A DNA stretch of 5,430 nucleotides from an uncultured Clostridia bacterium (GTDB lineage: Bacteria > Bacillota > Clostridia > Lachnospirales > Lachnospiraceae): contig CAMWWR010000157.1 of NCBI GenBank assembly GCA_947178045.1, positions 1 to 5,430 of the forward strand, given 5' to 3'. The position numbers and the translations under genes are program-made. Positions 1 through 5,430 of the stretch are shown here, piece by piece. The notes beneath the pieces were generated by a model that was not told where the DNA came from, did no database searches, and saw nothing but the letters and a program-made list of their open reading frames with translations. Each line of letters opens with the position of its first letter. The first letter of the stretch is position 1.

Positions 1-40
1 GTTCCGAACCGTTCCGTGCGCCCCTGATTTCCTTCCGGTT
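1..40. other. Spacer downstream of parB
   Basis: This is the 40 bases between the parB stop and the window edge. On the minus strand it is purine-rich (a GGAAGGA run just after the parB stop), which could serve as a ribosome binding site for a further gene beyond the edge. At the edge GTTC and GAAC alternate every five bases (positions 1-15), giving two copies of GTTCCG at 1-6 and 11-16. No terminator is visible, so the par transcript may continue. Confidence 0.4.
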
Positions 41-1156
41 TTACTCGACTTCTGTTTCTTCCGGAAAATCTTCCTTCTCGTTTTTACTGTTAAAATAGAA
101 TTCCAACGCCCGGTCAATGGTTTCCTCAATCTCCTTCGTGCTCTGCCCGGCGGTAAAATACTTGGTAATCACAGCGGGCTTGACCTTAAAAGACTGTGGC
201 CGGTCGCCTCTTGGCTTTCTGATTTTCTCGCCGGAGAGTATCTGTATAAGTATTGTATCAGTCAGCTTCCCGTTTTCGTAATGGCTGCGGATCAGCTCCG
301 CCTTTTTCATATCCAACTTGTAACTATCGGATGCCATAAGGTCTGCAATCCGATGCTGTTTTGTGGTGTCCTCCACAAAAGACAGGTCATAGGCAGCAAG
401 GAAGGCGATTTCGCCGGTGTCCACACGCATAAGTAAGGGTTCAATTAAAGAAGATATCTTAATGTATCTCCCAACTTTAGATGCCGATAACCCGTATTCT
501 TGACCGACTTTTTCTCTACTTTCCAACTTCTGTTCAAGTTGAACAGAAGTTGAATTTTCCCTTGATTCATGCGGGTTCAGGAGCATTTCAATCTCCGCTA
601 AAAGGTCGTTTCTCCTCCCCTGCGATTTCAGCGCCTCATAATGCTGTGCCAGACAATACGCCCGCTCGGAATGGCTCATGTCGGCAAAGGAGCGCTGCCG
701 CAGGTTCGTTTCCGTTACAATCAACACCGCCTCGTCATGCGTCAGCCCTTCCCGGACAATCACCGGGCCTTTTGTCAGCCCCGCAAGCATTGCGGCATTG
801 CGGCGGTTATGCCCGCTCAGGATAATGTATTTCCCTTCCCCGGTATGCCAGAGGATTATGGGCAACAGGATGCCAAACTGCCGGATGCTCTCCACCATGT
901 CATCAAGCTGCTGCCCCTCGTACAGTTTGAACTTATGCTCCGGGAACGGCTCCATCTGCCCAAAATCCATTTCCAGAATGCCGTTCTGCCCCGGTGCAGC
1001 CCCCTGATCGGACACAGATGCCGAAGCGAGACCAGAAGAAACTTCCGAAGCGGAAAACGATGATTTTGCGGGTGCAGGCATATTTTCTTTCCCTGATCCG
1101 AAATGCAGCATATCGTTGAAATCCTCCAGGTTAATCCTTGGCTTACCCAACCGCAC
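41..1156 (-). CDS. parB: ParB/Spo0J-family partition protein (element type)
   Basis: This is a 371-residue DNA-binding partition protein, expected to bind a centromere-like site and work with the ParA encoded just upstream. Residues 1-60 are a Ser/Ala/Pro-rich, probably disordered leader. Residues 61-150 form the ParB/sulfiredoxin-like nucleotide-binding domain, with SIRQFGILLPI at 90-100 and the signature GHNRRNAA at 115-122, where chromosomal ParB proteins have GERR-type residues. A helix-turn-helix follows at about 213-240 (EKVGQEYGLSASKVGRYIKI). The C-terminus from about 310 is basic, then acidic, and may be the dimerisation part. The GTG start lies inside the 3' end of parA (14-base overlap) with GGAGG six bases upstream, so translation is probably coupled. 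The length and long N-terminal leader fit mobile-element ParB proteins better than chromosomal Spo0J. A 29-bp palindrome lies in codons 202-211. The family call is secure; the exact role (segregation, maintenance or regulation) is inferred. Confidence 0.9.
   Translation of the reverse strand: MRLGKPRINLEDFNDMLHFGSGKENMPAPAKSSFSASEVSSGLASASVSDQGAAPGQNGILEMDFGQMEPFPEHKFKLYEGQQLDDMVESIRQFGILLPIILWHTGEGKYIILSGHNRRNAAMLAGLTKGPVIVREGLTHDEAVLIVTETNLRQRSFADMSHSERAYCLAQHYEALKSQGRRNDLLAEIEMLLNPHESRENSTSVQLEQKLESREKVGQEYGLSASKVGRYIKISSLIEPLLMRVDTGEIAFLAAYDLSFVEDTTKQHRIADLMASDSYKLDMKKAELIRSHYENGKLTDTILIQILSGEKIRKPRGDRPQSFKVKPAVITKYFTAGQSTKEIEETIDRALEFYFNSKNEKEDFPEETEVE
524..552. repeat. 29-bp perfect palindrome, candidate parS-like site
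   Basis: Two 14-base arms (524-537 and 539-552) are exact reverse complements around one central base, 538. The first flanking pair is a mismatch and the next (522/554) pairs again. The inner 15 bases, TGTTCAAGTTGAACA, share with canonical parS (TGTTTCACGTGAAACA) the outer TGTT/AACA ends and dyad symmetry. The site is inside parB, over residues 202-211, between the nucleotide-binding domain and the HTH. The near-absence of a loop suits a protein-dimer binding site better than an RNA hairpin, though a 13-bp RNA stem with a three-base loop is possible. Binding by this ParB is inference. Confidence 0.6.
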
Positions 1157-1964
1157 GCACCCCCTCCCCGTCCGCTGCGGCTTCTGCCCCTAAAAGCTCG
1201 TCCGCAAATTTTTCGTATGCGACTGCTGCCGGGTTATTCGGCATATACTCGCAGATTGTTTTGTGGTACAGCACGGCCTCCGCTACCTTGATGGAACGTG
1301 GGATGTGCGTCTGGAAAATCGGGACAGCCCCGGCAAAGCCCTGCTCAATCAGCCCCCGCACTTGCGCTGACACAATGGTGTTCGGCGAATCCATCGTAAT
1401 CAGGATGCCCTCAATCCGCAGCCTGTGGTTGCTGTTCCTTCGGATGACCTGATAATGCTTCAGCAGTTCCGCCAACCCCTGTGTGGACAGTAACTCCGCC
1501 TGTGTCGGGACAATGATACTGTCCGCGCACATCATCACGTTAATCATCGGTGTCCCCATCTGCGGCATACAGTCAATGATGATGTACTGGTATCTGTCCT
1601 GGATAGTATCCACATACTGCGTCAGTATCCGCTCCCGGAAATCGACGTTGCACAGGTTGCGCTCCAGGGTAAAGAGCTGTGAGTTGGACGGGATAACCTC
1701 CACACCGCTTTCATGTTTCAATATGTAACTGTCCGGCTCCGGCAGCTGCTCGTCCTCAATCACCCTGCGCAACAGCGTGTTGATTGTCACTTCCAACCTG
1801 TTCGTGTTCTTCACACCGTAAATGATACTGGAATGCCCCTGCCCGTCAAAGTCAATCAGGCAGGTTCGCTTCCCACGCTTCGCCAACAGGTATGCGAGGG
1901 TGGTGGCCGTGGCAGATTTGCCCACGCCGCCTTTCTCGTTCATGACTGCTATAATTTTTGCCAT
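1143..1964 (-). CDS. parA: ParA/Soj-family partition ATPase
   Basis: This 273-residue cytosolic ATPase belongs to the deviant-Walker ParA/MinD superfamily. ATP-dependent dimerisation and DNA binding drive positioning of DNA bound by the partner ParB. The deviant Walker A motif is KGGVGKSA at residues 11-18, with signature Lys11 and catalytic-loop Lys16. Ser17 replaces the usual Thr and Ala18 a second Thr, within family variation. Walker A' is LIDFDGQG at 36-43, with Asp38 and Asp40; Gly41 replaces the common Pro of DxDPQG. Walker B is IIIDCMP at 128-134, with Asp131. The late motif IPRSIKVAEA is at 221-230. There is no N-terminal HTH, so it is the short Soj-like type, which usually does not repress its own promoter directly. 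The ATG has AAAGGAG eight bases upstream. It overlaps parB by 14 bases, so the two form an operon transcribed away from the proposed element end. Confidence 0.93.
   Translation of the reverse strand: MAKIIAVMNEKGGVGKSATATTLAYLLAKRGKRTCLIDFDGQGHSSIIYGVKNTNRLEVTINTLLRRVIEDEQLPEPDSYILKHESGVEVIPSNSQLFTLERNLCNVDFRERILTQYVDTIQDRYQYIIIDCMPQMGTPMINVMMCADSIIVPTQAELLSTQGLAELLKHYQVIRRNSNHRLRIEGILITMDSPNTIVSAQVRGLIEQGFAGAVPIFQTHIPRSIKVAEAVLYHKTICEYMPNNPAAVAYEKFADELLGAEAAADGEGVRAVG
1163..1167 (-). promoter_or_regulatory. parB ribosome binding site inside parA
   Basis: On the minus strand GGAGG lies six bases before the parB GTG at 1156, within the last codons of parA. It supports the GTG start and translational coupling of the two genes. 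Confidence 0.65.
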
Positions 1965-1972
1965 TCGTAATG

Positions 1973-1979
1973 CTCCTTT
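1973..1979 (-). promoter_or_regulatory. parA ribosome binding site
   Basis: AAAGGAG on the minus strand, eight bases before the ATG at 1964, fixes the parA start. Confidence 0.8.
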
Positions 1980-2018
1980 CGCAGATTATGTCTGAGTCAT
2001 CATTTTTGCACTCTGTGT

Positions 2019-2048
2019 AAAGTAAAAAATTGCTTTTCATAAAGTCAA
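2019..2048 (-). promoter_or_regulatory. Weak candidate promoter for parA-parB
   Basis: On the minus strand TTGACT (2043-2048, five of six matches to the -35 consensus) is followed after 18 bases by TACTTT (2019-2024, only three of six matches to -10). It would give a leader of roughly 50 bases ahead of parA. The -10 match is poor, so this is only the best candidate found by eye. Confidence 0.25.
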
Positions 2049-2071
2049 TCGAATCAAATCTATAATTCGAT
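2048..2071. repeat. 7-bp inverted repeat upstream of parA, possible operator
   Basis: ATCGAAT at 2048-2054 and ATTCGAT at 2065-2071 are exact reverse complements separated by 10 bases. The two centres are 17 bases apart, near two helical turns. The repeat touches the candidate -35 box at 2043-2048, where a repressor would act. Short AT-rich repeats arise by chance in such DNA, so the regulatory role is a guess. Confidence 0.3.
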
Positions 2072-2284
2072 AGAATGTCTGGCATTTTTCCCTTGGGTAA
2101 TAGGGTTTTGGATAAATAGGATAAAGAAAAATCAGATACGACATAACAACATATAGAATTTAGAATGAAACAGACAATCAAACAATCAGAGAATGATTCC
2201 TTAGAATTTTCAAGATTCCCGCACAAAGCGTTCTATGATGCCTGATGTTATTTTAATGTCAAGTATCCTGATTTTCCCATTTTT

Positions 2285-2317
2285 GAGGTGGGAATTTCCA
2301 AAGTTCCACCTCTTTTT
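2285..2317 (+). terminator. Rho-independent terminator-like hairpin, plus strand
   Basis: GAGGTGG (2285-2291) pairs with CCACCTC (2306-2312). A further G-T and A-T pair extend the stem to nine, and five T follow (2313-2317). The T run is on the plus strand only, so it would stop transcription running from the par side towards the protease. No plus-strand gene precedes it. It may block antisense read-through towards the junction, or be a protein-binding inverted repeat near the element end. A second perfect 5-bp hairpin (ACCGT/ACGGT, 2319-2332) follows directly. Confidence 0.4.
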
Positions 2318-2384
2318 CACCGTTTTCACGGTATTTCTGTCTTGGACGAAATCAGTGGAACCCCTTGATTTTACTGGCTTCTCA

Positions 2385-4103
2385 CTAACTTGGCACTATA
2401 ATAGCATAATCCCCGACCAGCGCATTCGGATATTCCGAAAAACCCGGCAGCCTTCTCGCACCGCTTTTCAGATACGCCTTTATTTTTTCCCCGTACAAAT
2501 ACGGATCCCGCCCCTGCACAATCCCCCACTGCATGAGCAGCGCGGCGGCTCCCGTCACAAAGGGAGCCGCCATGGACGTGCCGGTGTGCAGCGAATAGCC
2601 GCCCCCCGGGGAGGTGGTGAAGATGTCCACGCCGGGCGCGGCCAGATCCGGCTTGCTGTTTCTGGTGCCGACCGCGTAGCCGCGCCCAGAAAAGTAGGCG
2701 TAGCTGTCCCGGAAGGAATCATAAGCGCCGACGGAAATCACACCGGAGGCGGCTGAAGGGATTGTCAGGGTTGTGCTTTCGACCGGCTGCAAAAAGCCCG
2801 TCGAAGGCTCCAGCGCCTCCTGCGCCGGCAGCCAGAGGCGGTATTCGCCGTCGGTCACGGACAGCGGCGTCAGAACGATTCTCCAGATACCGCTGTTCAT
2901 CCGGCTTTCGGCCGGCAGAAATTCCATATAGATTTCCTGATTGACCGTGTAGGGCTTCGGTTCCCCCAGATAGACAAGCACCTCCGTATCGGACAGCACC
3001 GTCCTGCGAATACGCTCCCCCGCCGCGGACACCGGCTCCTGCACAAGGAAGGAAGCTCCGGAGGGCGCGATGATCTCAAGCCCAAAGCGGTCGGAATAAT
3101 TTTTCCAGAGCTGGAGGCTCAGGCTGCGCTCCCCCGGCCCCACCGAAAATTCGATGGTCTGCGGGCCGCCCCCGGCCGTCAGCCGCCCGGCCGTGTGTCC
3201 GCGGGCCGCCCCCTCGTTCCCCGTTCCCGTCACGATGCTGATTTTCCAGAAGCCGGATACCGCGGTCAGGTACTGCTCCACCAGCGAGCTCCCGTCATGC
3301 GCGCCGTAATTATTCCCGAAGCTGATGTTCACCGCCATCGGCAGCCCGCGCTTCAGCGCCTCCCGTGCCAGAAAATCCATGGCAGTCATCAGATTTGTTG
3401 TTCTCGGGAACGAATTTCCCACGGAGCTGCCGAGGCGGACGACAATCAGCCGGCTGTCGTATGCCACCCCACGGTAGCGTCCGCCGGACGCCCTGCCGTT
3501 GCCCGCGGCAATTCCCGCGACCGCCGTCCCGTGCCCGGACACATCGGTGCTCGGCACGAGGCGCAGGCGCTCCGGCAGACTGCGCGCCCGCAGCGCCTCG
3601 TTGATCTGCTCCTCCGTAAATATGCCGTTCGGAATCGTCTGATCCCAAAGAAGCGCGATCCGCGTGCTACCGTCCTCATTGCGGAAATCCGGGTGCGCGT
3701 AATCAATGCCCGAATCAATAATTCCGACAAGCGTCCCTGCGCCCGAAAGCGCGAAATCATTGACGCGCACCGGCAGGCAGGAGGCAGGAACAGCCTTCTC
3801 GAGCTCAAAATACAGCCGGTTCGGCTTCTCCGCAAATTCCAGCTGCTCGCTCGCAAGCAGGGCCGGAATCCGTCCCTCGTCGATTGTTATAACCGCATAG
3901 GAATTCAAAAGCGGGACCGCCTCAAATCCAAGCTGTCCCGCCAGTTCCTCTAAATCTCCATGGTATTTTACGATCAGCTCCCAGCGCCTTGTCTGCTCCT
4001 GAAAGCCCGTGTTCAAATCGATGGACTTCTCCCGCATCGCCTCCGGCGTAGACAACGCCAGATTCAGCGGATTGTCCGCTTTTCCGCTCTCCATGAGCCG
4101 CAC
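2385..4103 (-). CDS. CspA-like S8 (subtilisin) serine protease, altered C-terminus
   Basis: This is a 572-residue peptidase of the clostridial Csp-like subtilase group. Residues 1 to about 115 form a propeptide-like domain (WELIVKYHGD at 41-50). The catalytic residues are Asp130 (GIIDSGIDYAHPDF), His191 (SGHGTAVAGIAAG), oxyanion Asn296 (TGTGNEG) and Ser510 (GTSMAAPFVTGAAALL), so it should be active. Asn296 to Ser510 spans 214 residues, against about 66 in subtilisin BPN', leaving room for the inserted jelly-roll domain known from Csp proteases. No signal peptide is seen, as in Csp proteins. In spore formers Csp proteases process germination hydrolases, but gut Clostridia have many paralogues and the substrate here is unknown. 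The GTG at 4103 has only a weak SD; ATG at 4094 has AGGTG six bases upstream and may be the true start. After Gly564 the usual Gly-aromatic-Gly end is replaced by DYAIIVPS and a TAG stop, probably through insertion of a neighbouring element. Confidence 0.9.
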   Translation of the reverse strand: MRLMESGKADNPLNLALSTPEAMREKSIDLNTGFQEQTRRWELIVKYHGDLEELAGQLGFEAVPLLNSYAVITIDEGRIPALLASEQLEFAEKPNRLYFELEKAVPASCLPVRVNDFALSGAGTLVGIIDSGIDYAHPDFRNEDGSTRIALLWDQTIPNGIFTEEQINEALRARSLPERLRLVPSTDVSGHGTAVAGIAAGNGRASGGRYRGVAYDSRLIVVRLGSSVGNSFPRTTNLMTAMDFLAREALKRGLPMAVNISFGNNYGAHDGSSLVEQYLTAVSGFWKISIVTGTGNEGAARGHTAGRLTAGGGPQTIEFSVGPGERSLSLQLWKNYSDRFGLEIIAPSGASFLVQEPVSAAGERIRRTVLSDTEVLVYLGEPKPYTVNQEIYMEFLPAESRMNSGIWRIVLTPLSVTDGEYRLWLPAQEALEPSTGFLQPVESTTLTIPSAASGVISVGAYDSFRDSYAYFSGRGYAVGTRNSKPDLAAPGVDIFTTSPGGGYSLHTGTSMAAPFVTGAAALLMQWGIVQGRDPYLYGEKIKAYLKSGARRLPGFSEYPNALVGDYAIIVPS

Positions 4104-4105
4104 CT
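4101..4105 (-). promoter_or_regulatory. RBS favouring the alternative ATG start of the protease
   Basis: AGGTG on the minus strand is six bases before ATG 4094. It overlaps the upstream GTG candidate at 4103, so the two starts are mutually exclusive. The difference is three residues (start MESGKADN rather than MRLMESGKADN). Confidence 0.45.
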
Positions 4106-4185
4106 GCCCGCAGCATTCTCACCTTAGCTTATGCCGGCCTGCACGTCCCCGTTCCGGGACAGAAAAGCTTCGCTCGATTTCAGGA

Positions 4186-4237
4186 GGACGCAGCCTCCCG
4201 GCTCATCGGGCGGACACAGTCTTTCGGCTCATCGCCA
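4186..4237. repeat. 26-bp imperfect tandem repeat between the dehydrogenase and the protease
   Basis: Two adjacent 26-base units (4186-4211 and 4212-4237) match at about 20 of 26 positions, with CGGCTCATCG identical in both. They fill much of the 139-base spacer. A 5-bp stem (GGAGG 4183-4187 with CCTCC 4194-4198) overlaps the first unit, and another (GTCCC 4145-4149 with GGGAC 4156-4160) lies nearer the protease. Neither has a T run on the minus strand, so no intrinsic terminator is supported and read-through from the dehydrogenase into the protease gene is possible. Confidence 0.6.
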
Positions 4238-4242
4238 CGCCT

Positions 4243-5406
4243 TCAGGCTGATTCCTGCCACAGGCTTTCATACATCGTCCGGATATCCTCCGCCGAAAGC
4301 TCACGTCTCGTATTGGCGGGCGAGCCGGACGCAAGGGCATCCTCCGTCATCTTCGGTATACTCTCGAAAAATTTTTCCCGGTCAATCCCGTATTCCTTTA
4401 AGGTCGGGATATGGCAGAGTTCGCAGAGCTGCCTGCATGCCCTGATAAATTTTTGCGCCGCTTCAAGATCGGGCTCCTGCTCCCCCGCCGCGCCGATCGC
4501 CCGCGCAAGGCCGGCAAAGCGGTCCGCCGCCTCTCGGTACACATATTCAAAGCAGGTCGGAAGCAACATGGCGTTGCTGACCCCGTGCGGCACATGGAAC
4601 AGCGCCCCGATCGGACGGCTCATCCCGTGGATGACTGTCACGGAAGCATTGTTAAAAGCAATGCCTGCCTCCAGCGCGGCCAGGCTCATCTGCACCCTCG
4701 CCGCAGCATCGTCCCCGTGCAAATAGCATTCCGGCAGATATTGAAAAATCCGCTTTACCGCGCTGACCGCCATCGTATCCGTCATCGGCTGCGCCTTTTT
4801 TGAGGTATAGCTTTCCGCCGCGTGGCAGAGCGCGTCCAGGCCTGTTGCCGCCGTAATTGCCGGAGGAGCCGTCATGGTAAAGCGCGGGTCGTCCACCGCG
4901 ATATCCGGCATCAGCGGCCTTCCCTTCAAAAGCATTTTGACCGAGGTCTGCGTGTTCGTGATAATCGTAAACCAGGTCGCCTCCGACCCTGTCCCGCTCG
5001 TGGTCGGGATGACCACCATCGGCGGCAGGTCCCCCGTGATCTCCCTGCCGTACCAGTCGTTGATGGAGCCGCCATGAACCGCCACCACCCCGATGGCCTT
5101 CATCGCATCGATCGGGGAGCCTCCCCCTACGGCGATCAGGAAGTCACACTGCTCCCTCCTCCATATCACAAGCCCGGCGTCCACCATCCGGTCGGTCGGC
5201 TCTCCGGTCACACCGTCAAAAACCGCATACTCCGCCCCTGCGTCCTGCAGCAGTTTTGTCACGGCCCCGACATTGTCCAGCTTTACCACCACAGGACCGG
5301 TGACGATAAGCGCCTTTTTTCCGCAGCCCGCAATCGCCGCGGATGCCTGCTCCAGCGCCCCCTCCCCGTAAAATATCTGCTTTGGCATGATAAACTGATG
5401 AGACAT
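4243..5406 (-). CDS. Iron-containing (group III) alcohol dehydrogenase
   Basis: This 387-residue cytosolic NAD(P)-dependent oxidoreductase interconverts an alcohol and its aldehyde or ketone, with a divalent metal, usually Fe2+. The N-terminal dinucleotide-binding half has GGGSPIDAMKAI (94-105) and PTTSGTGSEAT (134-144). The C-terminal helical half carries the metal ligands inferred by comparison with FucO: Asp191 and His195 (TGLDALCHAAES), His260 (VIHGMSRPIGA) and His274 (FHVPHG). Spacings of 4 and 14 residues match FucO (Asp196/His200, His263/His277). Arg264 sits where FucO has His267. The length is normal for the family and the gene is intact. The ATG has GAGGAGG five bases upstream. The physiological substrate cannot be told from sequence; fermentative ethanol, butanol or diol dehydrogenase, or lactaldehyde reductase, are all possible. 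It reads towards the protease gene, but no functional link is evident. Confidence 0.95.
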   Translation of the reverse strand: MSHQFIMPKQIFYGEGALEQASAAIAGCGKKALIVTGPVVVKLDNVGAVTKLLQDAGAEYAVFDGVTGEPTDRMVDAGLVIWRREQCDFLIAVGGGSPIDAMKAIGVVAVHGGSINDWYGREITGDLPPMVVIPTTSGTGSEATWFTIITNTQTSVKMLLKGRPLMPDIAVDDPRFTMTAPPAITAATGLDALCHAAESYTSKKAQPMTDTMAVSAVKRIFQYLPECYLHGDDAAARVQMSLAALEAGIAFNNASVTVIHGMSRPIGALFHVPHGVSNAMLLPTCFEYVYREAADRFAGLARAIGAAGEQEPDLEAAQKFIRACRQLCELCHIPTLKEYGIDREKFFESIPKMTEDALASGSPANTRRELSAEDIRTMYESLWQESA

Positions 5407-5411
5407 TTTTC

Positions 5412-5418
5412 CCTCCTC
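5412..5418 (-). promoter_or_regulatory. Strong RBS of the alcohol dehydrogenase
   Basis: GAGGAGG on the minus strand, five bases before the ATG at 5406, is a near-perfect Shine-Dalgarno sequence and fixes the start. The promoter lies beyond the window edge. Confidence 0.85.
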
Positions 5419-5430
5419 AAATCCCCATTC

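Larger units (their letters stand above)
1965..2384. other. AT-rich non-coding leader between parA and the protease gene
   Basis: These 420 bases hold no convincing gene. The line 2041-2100 counts at about 33% GC, far below either neighbour. Going from parA outward it holds the parA SD, a weak promoter candidate, an inverted repeat (2048-2071), a featureless AT-rich middle, a hairpin with a T run (2285-2317), a second small hairpin (2319-2332), and a stretch reaching the protease stop. If this is the terminal region of an integrated element, integrase binding sites would be expected at 2300-2411. GTTCCAC at 2303-2309 and its inverse GTGGAAC at 2355-2361 are possible arms, but this is conjecture. 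Confidence 0.6.
1..2411. mobile_element. Putative end of an integrated element carrying parA-parB
   Basis: The right boundary is placed near 2411 because the protease loses its expected C-terminal motif after codon 2412-2414, and base composition drops sharply on the par side. The bases across the junction read GGGGAT on the minus strand. A GA dinucleotide at the junction would be compatible with TnpX/TndX-type large serine recombinases, but a tyrosine integrase is equally possible. The left boundary is outside the window. ParA/ParB genes near one end are known in clostridial integrative conjugative elements. No integrase, relaxase or conjugation gene is visible here, so the element class is unassigned. 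Confidence 0.5.

Noticed and set aside
451..460. 10-bp palindrome AAGATATCTT inside parB
   Set aside because: It is short and AT-rich with no flanking symmetry, so it is compatible with chance in a gene of this size.
1852..2226. Minus-strand ORF of 124 codons reaching from the leader into parA
   Set aside because: It starts at TTG without an SD, and its C-terminal third is parA in another frame. An internal ATG at 2085 with AAGGG four bases upstream would give 77 residues, but almost half still overlaps parA and no domain is recognisable.
2397..2402. Perfect TATAAT on the plus strand at the junction, suggesting an outward promoter
   Set aside because: No acceptable -35 box is found 16-18 bases upstream (CTGGCT region) and there is no extended -10. 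It would read antisense into the protease gene.
2235..2756. Plus-strand ORF of 173 codons
   Set aside because: It is mostly antisense to the protease gene and takes its openness from GC-rich codon bias. Its free part (2235-2384) contains the hairpins and has no SD or recognisable domain.
3195..3953. Long plus-strand ORF of 252 codons antisense to the protease
   Set aside because: It lies wholly within the well-supported protease gene, and its Arg/Pro/Ala-rich composition is typical of a GC-rich shadow frame.
4145..4160. GTCCC/GGGAC hairpin as terminator of the dehydrogenase gene
   Set aside because: The stem is only five pairs and no T run follows on the minus strand.

Overview
The window looks like part of a Firmicutes (Clostridia, probably Lachnospiraceae-type) genome. 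The host-type half carries a Csp-like subtilisin protease and an iron-containing alcohol dehydrogenase, both common in anaerobic Clostridia, with GC-rich coding sequence and strong GGAGG-type ribosome binding sites. The other half is much less GC-rich. Hand counts on three 60-base lines give about 73% GC in the protease (2581-2640), 42% in parB (301-360) and 33% in the leader (2041-2100). I see no RNA gene, CRISPR array or complete insertion sequence.

Layout, all genes on the minus strand, read right to left. At 5406-4243 is an iron-dependent (group III) alcohol dehydrogenase with a strong SD. At 4242-4104 is a 139-base spacer with a 26-bp imperfect tandem repeat and no clear terminator. At 4103-2385 is a CspA-like S8 serine protease with a complete catalytic set and a large inserted domain. 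At 2384-1965 is an AT-rich, apparently non-coding leader with hairpins and an inverted repeat. At 1964-1143 is a ParA-type ATPase, followed with a 14-base overlap by a ParB-type protein at 1156-41. Bases 1-40 lead to whatever lies downstream of parB.

The main inference is that the window spans one end of an integrated element. The protease follows its family up to Gly564 (codon 2412-2414). The expected terminal Gly-[Trp/Tyr]-Gly segment is then replaced by eight unrelated AT-rich-coded residues and a stop. The simplest reading is that an element carrying parA-parB inserted into the 3' end of the protease gene near base 2411 and supplied a new stop codon. ParA/ParB pairs near one end are known from Tn1549-type and similar integrative conjugative elements of Clostridia, but no integrase, relaxase or conjugation gene lies in the window, so the element type is open.

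The most striking sequence is a 29-bp perfect palindrome inside parB (524-552): 14-bp arms around one central base. Its core resembles the canonical parS site in pattern (TGTT..., ...AACA). I propose it is the ParB-binding centromere of this element, carried inside its own parB gene as one parS site is in Bacillus subtilis spo0J. ParA, ParB and this site would then form a self-contained stabilisation module.
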